The notes beneath the pieces are model-generated. The model had not been told where the DNA came from. It saw only the letters and a program-made list of their open reading frames with translations, and made no database searches. Positions 8,529-17,277 of a stretch of 41,815 nucleotides of DNA are shown here, in pieces (within the stretch, counting starts at the first letter, position 1; every line of letters starts with the position of its first letter). This stretch comes from Psychroflexus aestuariivivens. Its GTDB lineage: Bacteria; Bacteroidota; Bacteroidia; Flavobacteriales; Flavobacteriaceae. The position numbers and the translations under genes were made by a program. Location: NCBI RefSeq assembly GCF_004010055.1, contig NZ_RQVT01000046.1, positions 1 to 41,815 on the forward strand, written 5' to 3'.

Positions 8529-8650
8529 ATTCCGCATAAATTTCTTGGGAAATTTTGCGGAATGACAGTTTATTTATGATTGACTCGTGGTTCTTGTGTT
8601 CTGTCTCCTGTTTCTAGGTTCTTTTCTCTATACTGTTGATTTCAGGTTTC
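8529..8650 (+). repeat. Hairpin repeat B, copy 2
   Basis: Best hairpin of the family: ATTCCGCA-T-AAATTTC / GAAATTT-TGCGGAAT with loop TTGG (8529-8563), 15 paired bases and one bulge, followed by the same tail as the other copies. Confidence 0.78.
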
Positions 8651-8690
8651 AGGTTTTCTAGATCCTGTTGCACTTTAAAAAAAGTTCAAA

Positions 8691-10721
8691 CTAATTTGAC
8701 TTTTCTAGCAAAGCCAGAGCATCTTTAGGATTGGCCTTGGGTTGTTGACAGGTTTTATTGACGCATACGTAAATCAAGGTTTTTGATTTCGCAGATTCTG
8801 AAGGTTTTTTACCTTTGAGTAAATCAAGGTTTTCTGAACTTCCGCCAAGATAAATGGCGTTGGCTTTATAATGTCGTTGCATTTCTAAAGCAAAATCCTG
8901 AGCGTCTTCACCCATAATCGCAACTTCATAAAAGGGATGCGTCATCCAACCTGCTAAAATTTGCCATGCAGCATGATAAGGTCCAGATTTATGAAGTTTT
9001 GTCTTAACCTGGGCAAGCATGTGTTCTGAAGTTTTCGTGTAGCTTTCCTCATCGAAATAACGCCCCAACAAGAATAAGCTTTTCGCCAATACTGCATTGG
9101 AAGCTGGAATGACATTATCGTTGATTTCAATTTTCTTGGCAATGAGTTGTTCTCCTTTGTTTGACGTGTAGAAAAATAATCCGCTGCGGTCGTCTTGAAA
9201 GTCTTCAATACAAATTTCAGCTAAATCTCGGGCATTGTCTAAATATTCTTTATTGAATGTCACTTGATATAGCTCAATGAGCGCTTCAATCAGAAAAGCA
9301 TAATCGTCCAAAAATCCAGAAATGCTGGCTTTTCCATTTTTATAGTTTCTGAATAATCGACCATCTTTAATTTTCATAGTCTTCAACAGAAATTTAGCAT
9401 TCTGTTCTGCTAATTTAAGATCTTCCGATCGACCAAGTGCTTTATAAGTCTGAACCAAAGCTTTCAGCATCATAGCATTCCATGATGTAAGTACTTTATC
9501 ATCCAGCCCTGGTCGTTCTCTTTTGGAACGCCTTTGAAACAATTCAGTTTTGATCTTTTTTAATTGTGCATAAAATTCACCAGTTGCTTCATCATTATTT
9601 AAAGCAAAATCTTCTGGTCGTGATTTTGTAAATAAAATATTCCGACCTTCTTCCCAATTGCCTTTGGGTTTGGTATTATAAAATTTTTCAAAAAAAGTCA
9701 AATCTTTAGAACTTAAAACTTCAACCAATTCTTGATGTTTCCAGGTATAAAACTTGCCTTCTTCGCCTTCAGAATCGGCATCAAGTGAAGCCCAAAAAGC
9801 CGTGTTCTCGTCCATGAGTTCACGTTTCACGAAATCAATGCTTTCCATAATGATATTTTTGTAGTGCTGATCAGGTTGAATACGATAGGCTTCTGCATAC
9901 AATTCAATAAGTAATGCATTATCGTAAAGCATCTTTTCAAAATGTGGAGCAAACCACACGCCATCTACAGCATATCTGGAAAATCCACCCCCAATTTGAT
10001 CGTAAATTCCACCAAAACTCATGTGGTCTAGCGTATGTTGAACTGCTTTTAAAGCTTCTTTTTCACCAGTTAAGACATAATATTGCAAAGGAAATAGCCA
10101 AGTGTTTGCCATCGGAAATTTAGGTGCGCCTTTGAAACCGCCATATTCGTCATCTATATATTTTTGCCAAAATTGAAACAAAGTTTTATATTCAGTTTTA
10201 GAAATTACAGAATCTGTTGATTGCTGTGGTGAAATTTCATCTATGGTTCGAATGCCTTCAGTTAACTTTTCTGCTGTGCCTAAAAGTTGATCATACTGCT
10301 TGTCATAGACTTTGGCAATATTGTCAAGTACTTTTTTCCATTTGTCTTTTGGGAAATAAGTCGCGGCATAAAACGGTCGTCCATCGGGCAAGGCAAATGC
10401 ATTGAGCGGCCAGCCGCCACGTCCAGTTAAAATTTGGGCGGCATCCATGTAAATTTGATCGATATCTGGCCGTTCTTCGCGATCCACTTTGATGCAAATG
10501 AAATGTTTATTCATCAAATTAGCCACATTTTCATCTTCAAAAGATTCGTGTGCCATAACGTGACACCAATGACAAGCAGCATAGCCTATACTAATGAGTA
10601 AAGGTTTGTTTTCATTTTTGGCTGTGTCTAAAGCTTCTTCATTCCATTCGTGCCAATGCACTGGATTGTCTTTGTGTTGCAGTAGATACGGACTTGTGGC
10701 TTTTGAAAGTTGATTTGCCAT
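8691..10721 (-). CDS. DUF255 thioredoxin-domain protein (YyaL/SPATA20 family)
   Basis: 676 residues, full family length. The N-terminal thioredoxin-like part (about residues 1-165) begins [15 protein letters not shown] and holds the CxxC pair Cys50-His-Trp-Cys53 in [16 protein letters not shown]; the remainder resembles an alpha/alpha six-barrel as in glycan-processing enzymes ([51 protein letters not shown]). The biochemical role of the family is not settled; redox or sugar-related roles have been suggested. There is no signal peptide, so it is probably cytosolic. It stands alone between two repeat-filled gaps. The family call is firm, the function open. Confidence 0.9.
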   Translation of the reverse strand: MANQLSKATSPYLLQHKDNPVHWHEWNEEALDTAKNENKPLLISIGYAACHWCHVMAHESFEDENVANLMNKHFICIKVDREERPDIDQIYMDAAQILTGRGGWPLNAFALPDGRPFYAATYFPKDKWKKVLDNIAKVYDKQYDQLLGTAEKLTEGIRTIDEISPQQSTDSVISKTEYKTLFQFWQKYIDDEYGGFKGAPKFPMANTWLFPLQYYVLTGEKEALKAVQHTLDHMSFGGIYDQIGGGFSRYAVDGVWFAPHFEKMLYDNALLIELYAEAYRIQPDQHYKNIIMESIDFVKRELMDENTAFWASLDADSEGEEGKFYTWKHQELVEVLSSKDLTFFEKFYNTKPKGNWEEGRNILFTKSRPEDFALNNDEATGEFYAQLKKIKTELFQRRSKRERPGLDDKVLTSWNAMMLKALVQTYKALGRSEDLKLAEQNAKFLLKTMKIKDGRLFRNYKNGKASISGFLDDYAFLIEALIELYQVTFNKEYLDNARDLAEICIEDFQDDRSGLFFYTSNKGEQLIAKKIEINDNVIPASNAVLAKSLFLLGRYFDEESYTKTSEHMLAQVKTKLHKSGPYHAAWQILAGWMTHPFYEVAIMGEDAQDFALEMQRHYKANAIYLGGSSENLDLLKGKKPSESAKSKTLIYVCVNKTCQQPKANPKDALALLEKSN

Positions 10722-11063
10722 GGATTTTGATTTTATGCTTTAGTTGGTATTCATTCTTAAAGCTAGTATTTTACAAATATCGTAAACTTTGATTAGTCTT
10801 TGATTATTATGAGATATGGTTTTTTTGGTTTCAGGTTGGTTTAGTTTCAAGTTACAGGTTTTGTACGAAGATTAGGTGATTTGGAGATACATTATAGGTT
10901 ACATTTCAACTTGGAACTTTCTAACTTGTAATTTGGAACTGTTTGGCTAGTGATTGGTGATTTAAAGCTGTTGGCTTTTGGCTGTTAGCTTTTGGCTGGA
11001 GATTTGGTGAGGGGGAGATTGGGAGAATTCTGAATTTTGAATTAAAAATTGCAGGTTGTTAAG

Positions 11064-11165
11064 ATTTCGCATAAATTTCTTGGGAAATTTTGCGGAATGA
11101 CAGTTTATTTATGATTGACTCTTGGTTCTTGTGTCCTGTCTCCTGTTTCTAGGTTCTTTTCTCCT
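11064..11165 (+). repeat. Hairpin repeat B, copy 3
   Basis: Hairpin at 11064-11098 with left arm ATTTCGCA (one change from ATTCCGCA) and right arm TGCGGAAT, then the shared tail ending near GTTTCTAGGTTCTTTTCTCC. Confidence 0.72.
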
Positions 11166-11187
11166 TTTTCTACATTCGTGAATCTCC

Positions 11188-11462
11188 TATTCTTTTTTTA
11201 GCTCACCCTCGTTTTTATTGTTTTAAGTGTTCGTGAATCTCATTCGTCGATTTCCATTAATGAAGGCTTTTCCATTCTTTTTTTCCATTGCCGAAAAAAA
11301 GAATCAAAAAAAGTCTAGGCCGATTTTAAAATACTGGAAATCCTAAAAACAAATCTGCCTCCTGCTATTCCAGCAACCGTAAACTACTGCTTCCATCGCC
11401 GGCCTGCCGCAGCCTTGTTTTTGCATTTCAGGCGTATTTTAAAAGTAAGCCGGTTTTCTTTA
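11188..11462 (+). repeat. Long intergenic repeat C, copy 3
   Basis: Matches copies 1 and 2 from TTAGCTCACCCTCG to AAGTAAGCCGGTTTTC, but the GC-rich mini-hairpin has been replaced by an A-rich stretch. It directly follows B copy 3. Confidence 0.75.
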
Positions 11463-11597
11463 GATTGGTAGGTTTTAGATGTCAGACTCATATATTTGAA
11501 GCTGTTAGCTTTTGGCTGTTGGCTGAAAATTTGGTGAGGGGGAGATTGGGAGAATTCTGAATTTTGAATTAAAAATTGCAGGTTACAGTGTATTGAG

Positions 11598-11632
11598 ATT
11601 CCGCATCAATTGCTTTGGAAATTTTACGGAAT
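11598..11632 (+). repeat. Hairpin repeat B, copy 4 (diverged)
   Basis: The left arm ATTCCGCA is intact but the right arm reads TACGGAAT, and the loop side differs (CAATTGC). The tail after it is only loosely similar to the other copies, so this appears to be an older copy. Confidence 0.6.
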
Positions 11633-11902
11633 GACAGTTTAAAAAAACGGTAGGCTTTTTGGCTCATGATTCCTGTTTCATGGCTCTTCCCCCCTTTTTT
11701 ATTTTTCTTTTCTCAATAGTGTTAATTTCAGGGTTAGAGGTTTCAGGTTATCGGGTTGATTTCAACTTGAAACTTATAACCTGTAATTCAGAAGTGACTC
11801 AGGCTTTTGACATATCGGATTCAACAGGTTCTGTAATTTCCTTAATTAAAATTAAAATCACGGCTTAGTGACAATCAGTCATTTATATTTGCTCAAAAAA
11901 AA

Positions 11903-13123
11903 ATGCGCTGGATAATTACTTTAGTTATACTGCTTGTTATAGAAATTTATGCTTATCAAGCCTTTAGAACCATTTTCAAAATTCGGTATCTAGCGTTTTT
12001 ATATTTTGGCATCACCATTTTTGTAATTGGTCTTACAATTTATAGTTTCAATCAGCCCAATCCAGCGGGAGGTTTCAGTGGACTTCGCGGCTATATGATT
12101 GGTCTAATTTTAAGTTTAATAACTTTGAAAGCGGTGGTGACAATCTTTGTCTTTGGAGAAGACATTGCGCGTTTCTTTATTTATTTATACAGAAAACTGT
12201 TTACAGATTCAGGGCAAAGCTTTCCGTCACGGCGAAAATTTGTGAGTACCGTAGCGCTTGGGTTGGGAGCTATTCCATTTCTGTCTTTGCTTTATGGCAT
12301 GTTCAAAGGTCGTTATGATTTTAGGGTTTTGAAATATGAATTGACTTTTGACAATTTACCTCCCGAATTTGATGGTTACCAGATTACCCAAATCAGCGAT
12401 ATCCACAGTGGAAGCTTCGACAATACAGAGAAGATAGAATATGCAGTTGATTTGGTCAATGACCAAGCTTCAGATGTTATTTTTTTTACCGGAGATTTAG
12501 TCAATAATTTAGCTACCGAAATGTCTGTTTGGACTGATATTTTTGGAAGTTTGAAAGCTAAAGACGGCGTATATTCCATACTTGGCAATCACGATTATGG
12601 CGATTACTACGATTTCGAAAATGAAAATGCTAAAGCAAAAAATCTGGACGATCTTGTTCAAATTCAACTTGATATGGGTTGGGATTTACTTCGAAATGAA
12701 CATCGAGAAATTACGCGTGGAGATTCAAAAATTAATCTGATTGGTGTTGAAAATTGGGGCAAAGGTGGTTTTAAAAAAGCAGGCGATTTTGACTTGGCGT
12801 CAAAATCTGTAGATTCAGAATCTTTTAAAATTCTACTCAGCCATGACCCGTCTCACTGGGATGAAATTATAAAAAATCATCCAAAAGATGTGCAACTGAC
12901 TTTAAGCGGTCATACCCACGGGATGCAATTCGGTATCGAAATTCCGGGTTGGTTCAAATGGAGTCCGGTGCAATATCGATATACACAATGGGCGGGAATT
13001 TATAAAAAAGCCCAAAGATTTCTGAATGTAAATCGTGGTTTTGGTTATTTGGCTTATCCAGGAAGAGTCGGAATTTGGCCGGAAGTTTCTGTTATCACAC
13101 TGAAGCGTTCGGAGCAGGTTTAG
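11903..13123 (+). CDS. Membrane-anchored metallophosphoesterase
   Basis: Calcineurin-like phosphoesterase of the YkuE/YaeI type, whose members act on phosphate esters such as UDP-diacylglucosamine or remain uncharacterised. Three or four hydrophobic segments occupy residues 1-95 and another lies near 113-130; the catalytic domain follows. Metal ligands are visible in order: SDIHSG (Asp166, His168), GDLVNN (from Gly197), GNHDYGD (from Gly228), LLSHDPSHW and SGHTHGMQFG. The order is complete, so the enzyme should be active. It faces the envelope or the membrane surface. Translation starts directly behind an A9 stretch. It stands alone, and the substrate cannot be read from context. Confidence 0.9.
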   Translation: MRWIITLVILLVIEIYAYQAFRTIFKIRYLAFLYFGITIFVIGLTIYSFNQPNPAGGFSGLRGYMIGLILSLITLKAVVTIFVFGEDIARFFIYLYRKLFTDSGQSFPSRRKFVSTVALGLGAIPFLSLLYGMFKGRYDFRVLKYELTFDNLPPEFDGYQITQISDIHSGSFDNTEKIEYAVDLVNDQASDVIFFTGDLVNNLATEMSVWTDIFGSLKAKDGVYSILGNHDYGDYYDFENENAKAKNLDDLVQIQLDMGWDLLRNEHREITRGDSKINLIGVENWGKGGFKKAGDFDLASKSVDSESFKILLSHDPSHWDEIIKNHPKDVQLTLSGHTHGMQFGIEIPGWFKWSPVQYRYTQWAGIYKKAQRFLNVNRGFGYLAYPGRVGIWPEVSVITLKRSEQV

Positions 13124-13156
13124 TAATTTTGAGTTGGTTGACTAGTAAACTAGTTG

Positions 13157-13186
13157 ACTGGTGAATTGGTTTACTGGTGAATTGGT
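13157..13186 (+). repeat. Two direct 14-bp repeats
   Basis: ACTGGTGAATTGGT occurs at 13157-13170 and again at 13173-13186, preceded by related ACTAGT words (13141-13154). The following GGTTGCAGGTTATTGAG resembles words in the gaps to the left, so this is the last trace of the repeat-rich zone. Confidence 0.6.
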
Positions 13187-13346
13187 GATTATAGGTTGCA
13201 GGTTATTGAGTTTTGAATTTCAGATTGGAGCTATAGACTTTTTTGCATAATGCTTCTGGCTCTTAGCTTTTTTTTTCTTGTTGTCTCATTCTAAAGTAGA
13301 ATTGGTATTAAAATTTGATACTCCGAAGTCAATTTAAGCACTAATT

Positions 13347-14786
13347 TTAAGTAGCCTTTTCTTCGTCTTCATCATCGTCAAAACCTTTTCTTGTCATGGT
13401 TCCCCACCCAGATTCAATTTTGAAAATCTTTTTATAATAACCTTTGATTTGTGCAAAAAGCATGATCGGATGAAATAAAAATGGCTCGAGATAGGCTGCA
13501 ATCAAAAGCTTACCAACTTGACTGAATTTATTATAATGCGGGAAATTTTTGGTGTACATATAAATGGCTGTTGTAGAAAAAATGCAGCCAAGTATGTAAG
13601 CGAACAAAAATAACAACAAAGTTATTTCCCAATTGATCCAACCGAAAATACTGAACACGATAATAATAATTAGTCCTAAAAACTCTATTATAGGTGCACC
13701 AAATTCATAAATCCACCAAAAAGGCAAATAAATTCTACCCATTTTTCCGTATTTTGAATTAAAGGTGATTTCTCTGTTGTTGAAAAGCGTCTCCCACAAA
13801 CCTCTTGCCCATCGGTCGCGTTGTTTTGCAAAAATCTCCCAACTTGATGGCGATTCTGTCCAACATAATGTTTCTGGAATATAAACTAATTTGTAGGGCA
13901 GATTTAAATCCTCCATATGTTTTCTCATCCTAACGCATAATTCAAAATCTTCGCCTACGGTTTTGTTGTCGTATCCACCGACCTCAACCAGACGATTTCT
14001 AGGAAACATCCCGAAAGCGCCAGAGACCAACATCAATCCATTGACGCGACTCCAAGCCATTCTACCCAGCAAAAATGCACGAATGTATTCTACAACCTGA
14101 ACTCTAGTCAGGTAGGATTTAGGTACTTTAAGCTGTTTTAGAATTCCATTTTTAATTTCAGAATCGTTGACGATTCCAATGCCAGCCCCACTGGCAATCA
14201 CTTCACGATTGGTTTCTTCTAGAAATGGTCTGACCATTTTCAAAATGGCATCTTGTTCAATAATGCAATCTGCGTCTGTACATAGAACCAGCTCTGACGA
14301 GGCAAAATTAATACCAGCATTAATGGCATCTGCTCTCCCTCCATTGGCTTTATCAATAACCGTAATCTGTTTGTATTGCGGATTTTTACTTTTATACAGC
14401 CCGCGTACTTCAGCCGTAAGTATGGATTCTGTAAAAAACTGAATGCTTTGACTTTCCAGTTCAAAAGTAGATATCAATTTTTCTAAAGAATCATCGCTAC
14501 TTCCATCATTCACCACTATCAATTCATAAAAAGGATATTGAATAGAAAGCAGTGATTTCACATTGGAGACAATGGTTTTACCTTCGTTGAAAGCTGGTGC
14601 TATAAGGGAAACCGTTGGAATATCAGTAGCACTGGAAATGTCTTCAACTTCTAAAAATTGCTCTTTCCTTTTATTTCTTTTAATCGAACGTTTTGCCAGT
14701 ATAATAAAAGCAAAATACCAACTTAGTAGGGACAATCCATAAATAAGAAAGAAAAAACTAATGATATAAAATAATATGTCTGCCAA
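13347..14786 (-). CDS. Processive family 2 glycosyltransferase (PgaC-like)
   Basis: Inner-membrane glycosyltransferase that should extend a polysaccharide from a nucleotide sugar on the cytoplasmic side. An N-terminal membrane segment (residues 1-31) precedes the GT-A domain. Visible motifs are VVNDGSSDDS (91-100), KANGGRADAINAG, DADC (171-174), GAFGMFP, VGEDFELCVR (Glu279-Asp280) and QRDRW (322-326), the Q(Q/R)xRW signature of processive enzymes. Two to three membrane segments follow around 350-425. The C-terminus is acidic. It is the last gene of an operon with a HEAT-like protein (12 bases upstream) and a receiver-like protein. The polymer made cannot be read from the sequence; no deacetylase or PilZ-type partner is nearby. 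Confidence 0.88.
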   Translation of the reverse strand: MADILFYIISFFFLIYGLSLLSWYFAFIILAKRSIKRNKRKEQFLEVEDISSATDIPTVSLIAPAFNEGKTIVSNVKSLLSIQYPFYELIVVNDGSSDDSLEKLISTFELESQSIQFFTESILTAEVRGLYKSKNPQYKQITVIDKANGGRADAINAGINFASSELVLCTDADCIIEQDAILKMVRPFLEETNREVIASGAGIGIVNDSEIKNGILKQLKVPKSYLTRVQVVEYIRAFLLGRMAWSRVNGLMLVSGAFGMFPRNRLVEVGGYDNKTVGEDFELCVRMRKHMEDLNLPYKLVYIPETLCWTESPSSWEIFAKQRDRWARGLWETLFNNREITFNSKYGKMGRIYLPFWWIYEFGAPIIEFLGLIIIIVFSIFGWINWEITLLLFLFAYILGCIFSTTAIYMYTKNFPHYNKFSQVGKLLIAAYLEPFLFHPIMLFAQIKGYYKKIFKIESGWGTMTRKGFDDDEDEEKAT

Positions 14787-14798
14787 ACTGAATTTTTT

Positions 14799-15851
14799 TT
14801 AAGCTGGAATATTTTGTTTCAAAATTGGACTGAAATGGTTTTCAACTTCACCTGTAAAACCACTATTCCATAAGTGTTTTGCTGCGGTGAGTTTGACCAT
14901 ATAATCTCTGGCTGTCAATTGTGATTTGAAAAAATCTTTATTCGAACCAATATCATATTGACTAAGAATTTCTAAGATCAAAATTTTATGAAAATCTTCT
15001 GGAATCGCTGCAAAATTAATTTTTATTTGGTCTAAGTGTTCATTTGTTAAGTCGAATGAGCCTAAACAGCTAATCGCTACTTCACGAACATCGTAAACTT
15101 CGGATTGCATTTGATGAATGACGAAGGAAATATATTCTTCGATGTTGAACTTTCTTATAATTCTGATCAACAATTCGATGCCAGAATTTGTGATTTCTGG
15201 ATGGTTGATTGCTTTTTCCAACTGCTCAATCTCAACTTCAGGATAGTAATCGCTTAGTTTTTCAACGATTTTGATTTGTTGCCATAGTGTAATGGTGTTT
15301 TTCAAATAAGCTAAAAATCTTAAACTCGACCAACCCATAAAAATCAAAATTCCGATTTGTGCTTCACGTCTAACGTAAATATTTTTATGATTTCGAAACT
15401 TAATAATATGTTTGGCGTGCTGCTTTTGGTTCATTTCATAAATTTCACGAATGCCTTCAGCTTTATTGTACCATTTTCTTTGTTTGGTTCTGTTGTAAGA
15501 AAAATTATAAGGTGGTAATTTCTGGTATAATAGATTTATTTTTTCGTGACTTTCGCCTATGAAAAGACCGCCTGCATCAATCATTAAATCCACGTACAAT
15601 TCTACTCGTTTTGGATGTTTTTCGTCCACGCCCAATTGCTTCATTTGGCGTTGAATTTCTAAAAAATGATGCTCATCAATATCGCCATAAAGGTGTTCGC
15701 TAATCACATCAGCTACAAAAGCTTTTAGCTTTTTATGATATTTCGTTTTAAAATAGGCGGATATAAGCCTGAAGCACATCAACAGGAGAATAAGCACCAA
15801 AACAGCAAGTGCAATAAAAATGGCCAAAACAAGCAATTCTTTAATTGACAT
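14799..15851 (-). CDS. Membrane protein with HEAT-like helical repeats
   Basis: 350 residues with one N-terminal membrane helix (about 5-33, ELLVLAIFIALAVLVLILLL), a basic stretch, and then a helical cytoplasmic part. From about residue 150 there are paired helices typical of HEAT/armadillo repeats (KFRNHKNIYVRREAQIGILIF, SEVYDVREVAISCLGSF, ARDYMVKLTAAKHLW). Such scaffolds bind other proteins; none of the visible residues suggests an enzyme. Its start codon overlaps the end of the receiver gene by 11 bases, and the glycosyltransferase follows after 12 bases, so it may link the two (inference). Confidence 0.75.
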   Translation of the reverse strand: MSIKELLVLAIFIALAVLVLILLLMCFRLISAYFKTKYHKKLKAFVADVISEHLYGDIDEHHFLEIQRQMKQLGVDEKHPKRVELYVDLMIDAGGLFIGESHEKINLLYQKLPPYNFSYNRTKQRKWYNKAEGIREIYEMNQKQHAKHIIKFRNHKNIYVRREAQIGILIFMGWSSLRFLAYLKNTITLWQQIKIVEKLSDYYPEVEIEQLEKAINHPEITNSGIELLIRIIRKFNIEEYISFVIHQMQSEVYDVREVAISCLGSFDLTNEHLDQIKINFAAIPEDFHKILILEILSQYDIGSNKDFFKSQLTARDYMVKLTAAKHLWNSGFTGEVENHFSPILKQNIPA

Positions 15852-16203
15852 AAGCTTTTAATTTTACTTCCAAATCATCCAAATCAAAGGGCGTTTCAAA
15901 ATAGGCATCGGCACGTTCGATTTCAGCCAAATTGGTTTTGATTTTAGACAATTCCATTTCACTGACAATAATTAAGCGCTGATAAGACAAGGATTTACTA
16001 AGTTGAGACAAATGTCCTAAAGGTGAAATTCCATCAAAAATAATATCTGTAATCACTATGTCATATTTATTTAAGGCTTGTTCTTCAGTCAATTCATTTA
16101 ATGCGTTGATATCTAGTGTTTCAAAACCAAGACGTTCACACAATCTTGCTAAAATGCGCCTTAAAATAATATTGTTGATAAGTATGAGTGTTTTTAATTT
16201 CAT
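15841..16203 (-). CDS. Degenerate receiver-domain protein (pseudo-receiver)
   Basis: A 120-residue stand-alone CheY-like domain. The phosphate-accepting aspartate position is retained (Asp53 in DIVITDIIFDG), and Ser occurs at the switch position (LIIVSEM). But the metal-binding acidic pair after strand 1 is Asn10-Asn11 (LILINNI instead of the usual DD), and the conserved KPF near the end is ETPF. With the acid pair and lysine both lost, Mg-dependent phosphorylation is unlikely, so it probably acts as a protein-interaction module. It is the first gene of the operon with the HEAT-like protein and the glycosyltransferase. There is no histidine kinase nearby. Confidence 0.82.
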   Translation of the reverse strand: MKLKTLILINNIILRRILARLCERLGFETLDINALNELTEEQALNKYDIVITDIIFDGISPLGHLSQLSKSLSYQRLIIVSEMELSKIKTNLAEIERADAYFETPFDLDDLEVKLKAYVN

Positions 16204-16320
16204 AGCGTCTCACAATATAAGGAAATATATCGAAAACAAAAGTGTTCCTGAATTGACACCAATATCAGTTTGTTGAATACAGCTGCTGTGGAAGAATTCA
16301 ATACTTGAAATCGATGCGCT

Positions 16321-16352
16321 CTTTATTGAAAAAGGTGTCATTTTCAATAAAG
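16321..16352. repeat. Perfect 12-bp hairpin in a divergent promoter region
   Basis: CTTTATTGAAAA and TTTTCAATAAAG flank an 8-base loop. It lies between the divergent receiver operon and the T9SS cargo gene, about 92 bases before the latter. There is no T run on either side, so it is not an obvious terminator; a regulator-binding dyad or mRNA leader structure is possible. Confidence 0.45.
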
Positions 16353-16414
16353 CTCTACAAAATTGACATTCAAATTATTAAATAAAATTTTCTGACTTAA
16401 TATATATTTTTGAG

Positions 16415-16422
16415 TATCTTTA
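16415..16422 (+). promoter_or_regulatory. Likely -7 promoter element of T9SS cargo gene
   Basis: TATCTTTA, one base from the Bacteroidota TAnnTTTG consensus, 21 bases before the start codon. No clear upstream TTTG partner element was seen, so the call is tentative. Confidence 0.35.
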
Positions 16423-16443
16423 GCAAAATTAAAACCATTAAAT

Positions 16444-17193
16444 ATGAAACGACAACTATTTTTTGTGATTTGTACTTGTTTCAGCTTTTATGGCATTCAA
16501 GCCCAAATTAGTCCAATACAGGATTATTCATGGAAAATTGATCGTATAATCACTGAAGACGAGACCTACATTCCACCCGAAAACACCAGTTTTAGCAATA
16601 ATGTATTCACTGCTGAATTTCAAGCTAATAATTATATTTTTGGTTATTGTTTAGAAGTTGATGGCACGCTAAGCTTCGATGATGCGAATCAAAATTTTAC
16701 AATTTCTGAATCGAGTAGCGCATTAGATTGTGGCCAAGGTTCTAGCGCAGAAGAAGCTGAAGCGCTAAACAATCTTATGGATTTAGAAATGTTTTTTTCA
16801 GAAGAATTTCTTCACGATTGGGGCGGAGCCGATAATTTTCATAATCCTTTTTCTTATGAATTCTCTTACGATGCTAACATGATTTATTTAGACATCACAA
16901 ACGGTGAAGGCAGTGTTGCTAAATTTTATGTCAACACCTTAGGTTCCGAGGATTTCGGTAACAATGATTTAAGTCTTTCGCCAAATCCTGTGAAAGATGT
17001 GCTTTACGTCAGAAGCGAAAATGCTCTTCAAATCGATGATATTCAAATCTTCAACCTCAACGGACAGATGGTCAAACAAATTGGTACTGTGAAAAACTCA
17101 CAAATCCTAATGAATGATTTGGAAAATGGCGTTTACATTTTAAAAATTTCAAGTAAAAACCGTTCTATCCATAAAAAGATCATCAAGCAGTGA
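16444..17193 (+). CDS. Secreted protein with T9SS type A sorting domain
   Basis: 249 residues. The signal peptide ends near GIQAQ. The middle part (about 23-175) is beta-rich with repeated aromatic residues and resembles the small META/lipocalin-like domains often found in flavobacterial secreted proteins; I cannot name its function. The C-terminal region from LSLSPNPVKDVLYV to the final KIIKQ is a textbook type A sorting signal, so the protein should pass the outer membrane through the type IX system and be released or attached. A TATCTTTA box lies upstream. Confidence 0.82.
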   Translation: MKRQLFFVICTCFSFYGIQAQISPIQDYSWKIDRIITEDETYIPPENTSFSNNVFTAEFQANNYIFGYCLEVDGTLSFDDANQNFTISESSSALDCGQGSSAEEAEALNNLMDLEMFFSEEFLHDWGGADNFHNPFSYEFSYDANMIYLDITNGEGSVAKFYVNTLGSEDFGNNDLSLSPNPVKDVLYVRSENALQIDDIQIFNLNGQMVKQIGTVKNSQILMNDLENGVYILKISSKNRSIHKKIIKQ

Positions 17194-17277
17194 TTCTATA
17201 AGAATATTTTGCTTGGAACACTCCGATGCTGATTGTTTTGATTTTCAGTAGGAAAAAGAAATATTTCAGAAAAGCAT

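Larger units (their letters stand above)
7594..8690. other. Gene-free stretch filled with repeats
   Basis: About 1.1 kb with no credible gene, made of D modules, a C repeat (7774-8064), purine-rich words such as GAGATTTGGTGAGGG, an A repeat (8225-8410) and a B repeat (8529-8650). It separates a plus-strand operon from a convergent minus-strand gene, so no promoter is required here. Confidence 0.8.
10722..11902. other. Gene-free stretch filled with repeats
   Basis: About 1.2 kb between two divergently transcribed genes. It holds GCTGTTGGCTTTTGGCTG-like and GAGATTTGGTGAGGGGGAG-like words, two B repeats (11064, 11598) and a C repeat (11188-11462). An open frame at 11659-11868 lies in repeat-derived sequence and looks non-coding. 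Promoters for the flanking genes must lie close to their starts. Confidence 0.75.

Noticed and set aside
11659-11868. 69-codon open frame before the metallophosphoesterase
   Set aside because: It runs through diverged repeat sequence and has no family resemblance, and its translation has no conserved motif. I treat it as non-coding.
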